A stretch of DNA of 9,163 nt from an uncultured Pseudomonadota bacterium (GTDB lineage Bacteria; Pseudomonadota; Gammaproteobacteria; Burkholderiales; SG8-39): positions 1-9,163 of the forward strand of contig CAITSH010000251.1 of assembly GCA_903895005.1 (NCBI GenBank), written 5' to 3'. The position numbers and the translations under genes were made by a program. This document shows positions 1-5,231 of the stretch, piece by piece; within the stretch, counting starts at the first letter, position 1, and each line of letters opens with the position of its first letter. The notes beneath the pieces were generated by a model, which saw nothing but the letters and a program-made list of their open reading frames with translations, had not been told where the DNA came from and ran no database searches.

Positions 1-941
1 AGGTCGTAACCGTCGGTGGCAAACAGGCAGGTGTAGATCATGCCTTCGGTGGACAGGCGCAGGCGCGTGCAGGTGCTGCAAAACGCCTGGGTAACTGAGG
101 AAATCACGCCGATTTCACCCGTGCCATCGGCATAGCGCCAGCGCTCTGCAACTTCGCCGCTGTAATTCGGGTCGGCGACGACAAGCGGCGCCTCTGCGTT
201 GATCATGGCAATCACCTGCGCGGATGGAATCACATCGTCCATGCGCCAGCCGTTGCTCGCACCGACGTCCATGAATTCGATGAACCGCAGGATATGTCCG
301 CTGCCCCTGAAGTGGCGCGCCATGGGCAGGATGGCGTGTTCATTGGCGCCGCGCTTGACCACCATGTTGACCTTTATCGGCGAGAAGCCCGCGGCGGCGG
401 CGGCGTCGATACCCTCGAGCACGTCGGCCACCGGATAGTCGGCGTCGTTCATCGCCTTGAAGGTGGCGTCGTCGATGGCATCGAGGCTGACGGTTACGCG
501 GTTGAGACCGGCGCTTTTCAGTGAGCGGGCTTTTTTCGCGAGCAACGAGCCGTTGGTCGTCAGTGTGAGGTCAATGCCGGGAATCGCGGCGAGCATCTCG
601 ATCAGCTTTTCGATGTTCTTGCGCAGCAGCGGTTCGCCGCCGGTGAGGCGGATTTTCTGCACGCCCTGGTCTGCGAATACGCGGGCGATACGCGTGATTT
701 CCTCGAACGACAGCAGCGCCGAATGCGGCAGGTAGGCGTAATCCTTGTCGAACACTTCCTTGGGCATGCAATAGGTACAACGGAAATTGCAGCGGTCTGT
801 GACCGAGATGCGCAGGTCGTGCAGGCGCCGTCCACGCGTGTCGGAGAGCGCCAAGCCGGGCGTGGCCGCAGCCGGCGCTGTGCTTTGCGGCAGGGGTTTG
901 GCACGGCGTGCGTCGGTGATGAGTATGATGCGGTCGGTCAT
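1..941 (-). CDS. moaA: GTP 3',8-cyclase MoaA (molybdenum cofactor biosynthesis), 3' end cut by window edge
   Basis: Radical-SAM enzyme that converts GTP to (8S)-3',8-cyclo-7,8-dihydroguanosine 5'-triphosphate, the first step of molybdopterin synthesis, in the cytoplasm. I translated the minus strand from ATG 941-939; the frame stays open to base 1, giving 313 complete codons. The radical-SAM cluster motif CNFRCTYC is at C51, C55 and C58, the GGEP motif follows, and the second cluster motif CX2CX13C of MoaA is at C288, C291 and C305. Relative to E. coli MoaA the N-terminus is about 27 residues longer, and roughly 45-50 C-terminal residues lie outside the window. No good Shine-Dalgarno precedes ATG 941. 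The next in-frame ATG is at M59, past the cluster cysteines, so 941 is the only sensible ATG; TTG at codon 30 is a remote alternative. It is divergent from the formate dehydrogenase cluster, which needs its product. Confidence 0.96.
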   Translation of the reverse strand, partial: MTDRIILITDARRAKPLPQSTAPAAATPGLALSDTRGRRLHDLRISVTDRCNFRCTYCMPKEVFDKDYAYLPHSALLSFEEITRIARVFADQGVQKIRLTGGEPLLRKNIEKLIEMLAAIPGIDLTLTTNGSLLAKKARSLKSAGLNRVTVSLDAIDDATFKAMNDADYPVADVLEGIDAAAAAGFSPIKVNMVVKRGANEHAILPMARHFRGSGHILRFIEFMDVGASNGWRMDDVIPSAQVIAMINAEAPLVVADPNYSGEVAERWRYADGTGEIGVISSVTQAFCSTCTRLRLSTEGMIYTCLFATDGYD

Positions 942-968
942 TTGCTGGGGTATGCTAGGTCGTATAGC

Positions 969-984
969 CCCTGATTAATCAGGG
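969..984. promoter_or_regulatory. 16-bp perfect palindrome in the divergent moaA / DUF3305 intergenic region, candidate operator
   Basis: CCCTGATTAATCAGGG reads identically on both strands and lies in the 76-bp gap between two divergent genes, where one dimeric regulator could control both. It is not an FNR/Crp-type site: the half-sites TGAT/ATCA abut with no central spacer, whereas FNR uses TTGAT-N4-ATCAA. A ModE-type element is also not seen. I could not assign convincing -35/-10 pairs for either direction, although the gap is AT-rich and has a TTTACA (988-993) and a TAGTAT (1002-1007) on the plus strand with unsuitable spacing between them. The regulator is unknown. Confidence 0.4.
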
Positions 985-1017
985 TTATTTACAAACCCGA
1001 CTAGTATAGAGCATCCG

Positions 1018-1512
1018 ATGGAGCGTCCGAGCCTTGCAGTGGCGGTGGTCATGCAGAAAACCCTGCTGGACAACCGTTGGCAATCCGAGCAATGGGAGGC
1101 GGTCGGCGTGGTCCCCGATGAAGAACCGGCTGGGGCTGTGCCGCGATGCCTGCAAAAGGGCGACAAGCAGGAATTGTGGCTTTACCCCGGGTTCGTCATC
1201 GCCTTGTATCGCGATGAGGCCGAGGGTTACTACCTCAATATCAGCGCGGAACAGGCCTTTGCCTTTGTCGTTTGGCGGCAGGAAGACGGTCCGCCACAGC
1301 CTGCGAGCGTGACCCTCAGCTATAACGAAGCTGCGCGCATGATGGACGCGCAGGAACGCGTCGACGGCGTTCCACTGCCTCCGGAGCTGCACGACTGGCT
1401 GTCCGGTTATGTAATGCAGCACTACAAGCCCGAGGTGAAAAAGCGCAGCCGAGCGCCTTCTTTCCAGGGCGCCAGGCGTGATCACGGTGGTATTAAAAAA
1501 AATCATGACTGA
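1018..1512 (+). CDS. DUF3305 domain-containing protein, formate dehydrogenase-associated
   Basis: 164-residue cytoplasmic protein with no signal peptide or membrane segment. I recognise it as DUF3305 from the N-terminal pattern AVVMQKTLLDNRW...QWEAVGVVPDE, the central LYPGFVIALYRDEAEGYYLN and the following FVVWR. The C-terminus is basic and low in complexity (KKRSRAPSFQGARRDHGG). DUF3305 and DUF3306 genes are known as a recurrent pair upstream of formate dehydrogenase genes in proteobacteria; no biochemical role is established to my knowledge. An assembly or maturation role is inferred from context only. The start is ATG 1018, with only a weak AGAG upstream. The coding end overlaps the next gene by 8 bp, so the two are probably translationally coupled. 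Confidence 0.88.
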   Translation: MERPSLAVAVVMQKTLLDNRWQSEQWEAVGVVPDEEPAGAVPRCLQKGDKQELWLYPGFVIALYRDEAEGYYLNISAEQAFAFVVWRQEDGPPQPASVTLSYNEAARMMDAQERVDGVPLPPELHDWLSGYVMQHYKPEVKKRSRAPSFQGARRDHGGIKKNHD

Positions 1513-2122
1513 GCGCGACGAACTGCCGTTTTTGTCGCGTTGGTCGCGGCGCAAGATCGAGACGAAGGAGGCTCAGGAGATCGCTGCAGCCGCGCCGGCC
1601 GCGCCGCAAGCCCCTGTTCCCGCGACGGATGGCACGCCCGCCAGCGCGGAGGGCGATGCACGCGCATCGACGGGTGCGGCGCCTGCTGCAGCGGCGCCGT
1701 TGCCATCGCTGGATTCCTTGCAGGGCATTGCATCGGAATACCGCGAGTTTCTCAAGCCGGGGGTCGATGAGACGCTAAAGCGCGCAGCCCTGAAAAAGCT
1801 GTTCAATGATCCGCATTTTGGCTTCGCGGCCATGGACAAGCTTGATATCTACATCGACGATTACAGTATCGAGGATCCCATCCCGGAGGCGTTGCTGCGC
1901 ACGCTCAATCAATCGAAAAGCCTTTTTTTGTTTGAAGAAAAAAAAGAGGAGGGCGAGTCCGCGTTGCAGTCGGATAATGGTGCCCTCGCCGATGTTGTGT
2001 CCGCTCCGGAATTGCTTGACGTTCCGGCCGGTTCGGCCGAAGCGGCCGATACCGCAGGGTCTGGAATGGCCGAAATCCCTATGCCGGGGCAGGGAATTAA
2101 GGGCGCGCCAAAAACTGTTTAG
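1505..2122 (+). CDS. DUF3306 domain-containing protein, formate dehydrogenase-associated
   Basis: 205 residues from ATG 1505. The N-terminal FLSRWSRRK signature (about residues 8-16) is the hallmark of DUF3306 proteins. An Ala/Pro-rich, probably disordered linker (about 25-65) follows, then a conserved helical block containing SEYREFLKPGVDE, ALKKLFNDPHF and an acidic patch IDDYSIEDPIPE. The last ~60 residues are acidic and low in complexity. No signal peptide, membrane segment or metal-binding motif is visible; there are no cysteines. The frame also permits GTG 1478, adding nine residues (MITVVLKKI). I prefer ATG 1505 because family members begin a few residues before the FLSRWSRRK motif, but neither start has a strong Shine-Dalgarno. 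It overlaps the DUF3305 gene by 8 bp. Function is unknown; the pairing with DUF3305 and the Fdh genes suggests a shared role in making or regulating the enzyme. Confidence 0.86.
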   Translation: MTERDELPFLSRWSRRKIETKEAQEIAAAAPAAPQAPVPATDGTPASAEGDARASTGAAPAAAAPLPSLDSLQGIASEYREFLKPGVDETLKRAALKKLFNDPHFGFAAMDKLDIYIDDYSIEDPIPEALLRTLNQSKSLFLFEEKKEEGESALQSDNGALADVVSAPELLDVPAGSAEAADTAGSGMAEIPMPGQGIKGAPKTV

Positions 2123-2222
2123 CGCGATTACCAGTCCTCGCTTCCCTGCTAATATGCGCGGGCTTTCAATTGGCGGTCCCGAGCCCGAACTGAATCCGAC
2201 CGAATACTGAGTGGCAGAATCT

Positions 2223-4322
2223 ATGGCGTTAGCCGGCAAGACACTGAAGTTATGCGATTGCAACCAGACCATGGCGCTCGATGCCAAGGCCCTGGAAAAA
2301 GCGCTGCAACTGGGGCAGCCCGTCCGTATCCACCACGAGCTTTGCCGCCGCGAGGCTGACAGTTTTGTTGCCTCGCTGCAGGATGAGGCCTGCGTGGTGG
2401 CCTGCACGCAGGAGGCACCGCTGTTCAACGACCTCGCCGGCGGGGCCAACGCACCGGTGGCGCTAAAGTTTATCAACATCCGCGAAGCGGCCGGGTGGTC
2501 CAAGGAAGGGAAGATCGCCACGCCCAAGATCGCGGCCCTGCTGGCGATGGCCGATTTGCCCGAACCCGAGCCGGTTTCCAGCGTGTCTTACCGATCGGGC
2601 GGGCAGCTGCTGATTATTGGCGAGGGCGCGGCGGCGCTGGCCTGGGCGGAAAAGCTCGCCGGCCAGCTTGACGTGAACGTACTGGTAACCGGAGCAGGCA
2701 AAGCCGGCGGCGAGTTGCCGAGCGAGCGCCGCTATCCGGTGTGGTCCGGGAAGGTGGCTTCCGTCGAGGGCTGGCTTGGTGCGTTTGACGTGCATTGGGA
2801 ACAGGCCAACGCGATCGACCTCGAGGCGTGCACGCGCTGCAACGCCTGCATTAACGCCTGTCCCGAGCAGGCCATCGATTTCTCTTACCAGGTCAACCCG
2901 GACAAGTGCAAATCGCACCGCGCTTGTGTCAAAGCCTGCGGCGCGATCGGTGCCATCGACTTTACGCGGGAAGATACCAAGCGCAGCGAGACCTTCGACA
3001 TGGTACTCGACTTGTCGCGTACGCCTGTACTGAAAACGCCGCAACTGCCGCAAGGCTACTTCGCTCCGGGTGCCGACCCGCTGGAACAGGCCCTTGCCGT
3101 TGCTGCAATCGGTCAAATGGTCGGGGATTTCGAAAAGCCGAAGTATTTTCAGTACAACGAAAAACTGTGCGCCCATGGGCGCTCGGGCAAGACCGGCTGT
3201 ACCAATTGCATAGACACGTGCTCGACCAAGGCGATCGTTTCGGCCGGCGACAAGATCAGCGTCGAGCCGCATCTTTGCATGGGCTGTGGCGGTTGCGCGA
3301 CGGTCTGTCCGTCCGGCGCCCTGACTTACGGCTACCCGAAAGTTCCGGAGCTCGGGGCTAGGCTGAAGAAGCTGCTTGCCACTTATGCGCAGGCCGGCGG
3401 CAAGGACGCCTGCGTGCTTTTGCATAGCGGCGCGCATGCGCGCGAACAACTCGCGCGCATGGCGCGTCGCGGCAAAGGCCTTCCCGCGCGGGTGATGCCG
3501 ATTGAAGTCCATCATGTCGCATCGGTCGGGCTGGATGTGCTGCTGGGCGCAATTGCCTATGGCGCGAGCCAGGTTGCGGTCCTGGCCTGTGGTGATGAGG
3601 ATGAGCATTACGGTGCGGCGATCGAGACGCAAATGGGGTTCGGCCAGACCATCCTGAATGCGCTCGGTTATGACGGCAGGCATTTCAACCTGCTGCACAA
3701 CCCGGATATGAAGGGGCTGGAAACCGCGCTATGGGATTGCAAACCGGCCCGTGGTGTCGCGAAACCGGCCTTGTTCAACCTGGCGAATGAAAAGCGCGGT
3801 TCTCTGGAATTCATTTTCGAGCACTTGTCCAAGCACGCGCCGACCGCGAAGGACGAAGTTGCGCTGTCCTCGGGTGCGCCCTGGGGGGGCATCAACGTCG
3901 ACAAGGACACCTGCACCTTGTGCATGTCCTGCGTCGGTGCTTGCCCGGAGTCGGCGCTGGTGGACGGGCGTGACAAGCCGATGCTCAAATTCATCGAGCG
4001 CAACTGCGTGCAATGCGGTCTTTGCGAGACCACCTGCCCGGAAAAGGCGATTACGCTGGTTCCGCGCCTGCTGCTCACACCCGCCGCGCGCGAGGAGAGG
4101 GTGCTCAACGAGGCCGAGCCCTTCAACTGCGTCAAGTGCGCCAAGCCTTTCGGCACGCGTCAGATGGTCGAGAACATGACCGCCAAGCTCAAACTGCATT
4201 CGATGTTTTCCGGCGAAGGCGCAATGAAGCGGCTGATGATGTGCGCAGACTGCCGTGTCATCGATATGATGGAAAACCAGAACGAGATGACCATCCACGA
4301 TGTCAAAAAAACCAAAGGGTGA
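2223..4322 (+). CDS. Large multi-cluster 4Fe-4S protein with HdrA-like and MvhD-like regions, formate dehydrogenase-associated
   Basis: 699 residues from ATG 2223, with no signal peptide, hence cytoplasmic. Cysteine groups in order: C11/C13, C41 and C57/C61; ferredoxin pair 1 (C203, C206, C209, C213, then C229, H232, C235, C239); pair 2 (C316-x9-C326-x2-C329-x3-C333, then C352, C355, C358, C362); pair 3 (C564, C567, C570, C574, then C595, C598, C601, C605); and two CxxC motifs at C636/C639 and C674/C677. LKLCDCN, VVACTQEAPLF, NIREAAGW and LLIIGEGAAALAWAEKL follow, in the same order, landmarks of heterodisulfide reductase HdrA as I remember them. Residues ~395-490 resemble the MvhD/delta-subunit fold but lack its cysteines. 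An electron-transfer or maturation role is inferred. GTG 2211 is in frame just after a stop; ATG 2223 is preferred because GAGTGG lies 8 nt upstream and the conserved core starts at KTLKLCDCN. The stop is 4 nt before the chaperone start. Confidence 0.9.
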   Translation: MALAGKTLKLCDCNQTMALDAKALEKALQLGQPVRIHHELCRREADSFVASLQDEACVVACTQEAPLFNDLAGGANAPVALKFINIREAAGWSKEGKIATPKIAALLAMADLPEPEPVSSVSYRSGGQLLIIGEGAAALAWAEKLAGQLDVNVLVTGAGKAGGELPSERRYPVWSGKVASVEGWLGAFDVHWEQANAIDLEACTRCNACINACPEQAIDFSYQVNPDKCKSHRACVKACGAIGAIDFTREDTKRSETFDMVLDLSRTPVLKTPQLPQGYFAPGADPLEQALAVAAIGQMVGDFEKPKYFQYNEKLCAHGRSGKTGCTNCIDTCSTKAIVSAGDKISVEPHLCMGCGGCATVCPSGALTYGYPKVPELGARLKKLLATYAQAGGKDACVLLHSGAHAREQLARMARRGKGLPARVMPIEVHHVASVGLDVLLGAIAYGASQVAVLACGDEDEHYGAAIETQMGFGQTILNALGYDGRHFNLLHNPDMKGLETALWDCKPARGVAKPALFNLANEKRGSLEFIFEHLSKHAPTAKDEVALSSGAPWGGINVDKDTCTLCMSCVGACPESALVDGRDKPMLKFIERNCVQCGLCETTCPEKAITLVPRLLLTPAAREERVLNEAEPFNCVKCAKPFGTRQMVENMTAKLKLHSMFSGEGAMKRLMMCADCRVIDMMENQNEMTIHDVKKTKG

Positions 4323-4326
4323 GTGA

Positions 4327-4944
4327 TTGAGTTCCAGCCCTATTCAGTTTTCGCCGCCGCTCAACGAAGAAGACCGGGCGCGTGCCGATTACTACGCCTT
4401 GCTCGCGCGGCTTTACTTTGACGCGCCGGATGCGGCCCTGCTCGCGGCTATCGCCGATGCCGCGCCGATCGAGGGGGAGGGGGCCTCCGCGCTCGCATCC
4501 AGTTGGGCTGCCTTGCAGTCGGCATGCCGCGATGCGGATCCTGAAATGCTTGGATTCGAATTTTCCAGTGTGTTCATCGGCACCGGCAAGGCCTTGGTTT
4601 CCCCCTATGCGACGCACTATATGACCGATTCCGTCAAGGAAAGGCGTCTGGTGCAGTTGCGCGAAGAATTGAGCAGCCTGGGCTTGGCCCGGGTGGGAGG
4701 GGCGGGGGTGTACGAGGACCACTTCGCGGCACTTTGCGAAGTCATGCGTCACCTTGTGCTGGAAGGGTCAACGCATGCTGCGGCGCAGCAACAAAAACAC
4801 TTATTTATCAATTATATTCATCAAACTTACGGCCCATACTTAAGTAGCATTGACACCTGCGAGGCGACAACGTTTTACAAGTACGTGAGTCGTTTCAGCA
4901 AGGCGTTTTTCGATATCGAAGCAGAGTCGCTGTCGATGGTTTAG
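4327..4944 (+). CDS. TorD/NarJ-family molecular chaperone for the formate dehydrogenase catalytic subunit
   Basis: 205-residue all-helical cytoplasmic chaperone. This family binds the twin-arginine signal peptide of a molybdoenzyme and keeps it unexported until its cofactor is inserted; the obvious client here is FdhA. Family features are the N-terminal DRARADYYALLARLYF helix, the FEFSSVFIG...SPYATHY segment corresponding to the F..LF...P..S.Y core, the YEDHFAALCEVM motif (Y129, E130, D131, H132) matching the EPxDH signature, and a C-terminal FYKYVSRFSKAFFDIE helix. The start is TTG 4327: an in-frame TGA lies immediately before it, no ATG occurs before the core helix, and GGGTGAG just upstream can serve as Shine-Dalgarno. 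It begins 4 nt after the Fe-S gene stop, so translational coupling is likely. Its last 150 bases are much richer in A/T than the neighbours. Confidence 0.9.
   Translation: MSSSPIQFSPPLNEEDRARADYYALLARLYFDAPDAALLAAIADAAPIEGEGASALASSWAALQSACRDADPEMLGFEFSSVFIGTGKALVSPYATHYMTDSVKERRLVQLREELSSLGLARVGGAGVYEDHFAALCEVMRHLVLEGSTHAAAQQQKHLFINYIHQTYGPYLSSIDTCEATTFYKYVSRFSKAFFDIEAESLSMV
4790..4885 (+). promoter_or_regulatory. Possible internal promoter: AT-rich tract plus TTGACA inside the 3' end of the chaperone gene
   Basis: Bases ~4790-4830 are strongly A/T-rich in an otherwise GC-rich locus. A perfect -35 hexamer TTGACA is at 4850-4855, and 17 nt further lies TTTTAC (4873-4878), a poor -10. An FNR-like element ATTAT-ATTC-ATCAA (4811-4824) matches the FNR consensus half-sites at 8 of 10 positions by eye. 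If real, it would start a transcript ~125-160 bases before the Tat-protein gene and let fdhXAB be expressed apart from the upstream accessory genes. The weak -10 and the coding overlap keep confidence low. Confidence 0.25.
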
Positions 4945-5009
4945 AGGTCGAAGCAGCGGCACGAAGCACACGTTCAGGCAAGCAGATCAGAGAAAAAGAG
5001 GAGCACGAC

Positions 5010-5216
5010 ATGGCGGACACCAAAGTAATCAAGAACAGTCGCAGGACATTTTTACTGGCTGCCGGTGCAGGCGGCGCCGCAACCGTGGCGGCGATTGCTG
5101 CGAAGGTCGCACCCCAACGTGTTTCCAAAGTGAACGAGCCCCAGGGCAAAAAGTCGGGTAAGGGCTACCAGGACACGGCCCACATCCGCAACTACTACCG
5201 CACCACAGAAGTCTGA
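5010..5216 (+). CDS. Small twin-arginine signal protein, 'formate dehydrogenase region TAT target' type
   Basis: 68 residues. The N-terminus is a clear Tat signal: SRRTFLL with R11/R12, then a weakly hydrophobic Gly/Ala segment (residues ~17-31) ending near VAP. A short basic, polar tail follows, with the conserved-looking end GKGYQDTAHIRNYYRTTEV. This size, Tat motif and GY...H...YY end match the small protein family encoded just upstream of proteobacterial formate dehydrogenase alpha subunits (called FdhX in some species). Its role is not established; a structural subunit, export partner or assembly helper are options. A strong Shine-Dalgarno AGAGGAG (4997-5003) lies 6 nt before ATG 5010. 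It ends 15 nt before fdhA. No cysteine is present, so it carries no cluster. Bases 4945-5009 before it show nothing beyond this ribosome binding site. Confidence 0.9.
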   Translation: MADTKVIKNSRRTFLLAAGAGGAATVAAIAAKVAPQRVSKVNEPQGKKSGKGYQDTAHIRNYYRTTEV

Positions 5217-5231
5217 GCGAGGAACACGACC

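Noticed and set aside
969..984. Reading the intergenic palindrome as an FNR box
   Set aside because: FNR needs a 4-bp spacer between TTGAT and ATCAA; here the halves abut directly.
2154..2210. 18-codon reading frame from ATG 2154 ending directly before GTG 2211, possible leader peptide
   Set aside because: No ribosome binding site, no run of regulatory codons and no attenuator structure; probably chance.
2123..2222. Possible promoter (TAATAT at 2150-2155) and weak hairpin CGGGCT/AGCCCG (2159-2164 / 2182-2187) between DUF3306 and the Fe-S gene
   Set aside because: No -35 hexamer lies at suitable spacing. The hairpin has six pairs over a 17-nt loop with no U tract, so neither promoter nor terminator can be supported.
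2463..3698. Long minus-strand open frame (411 codons) opposite the Fe-S protein gene
   Set aside because: The sense frame carries all the ferredoxin motifs; the antisense translation is low in complexity and Arg-rich with no family features.
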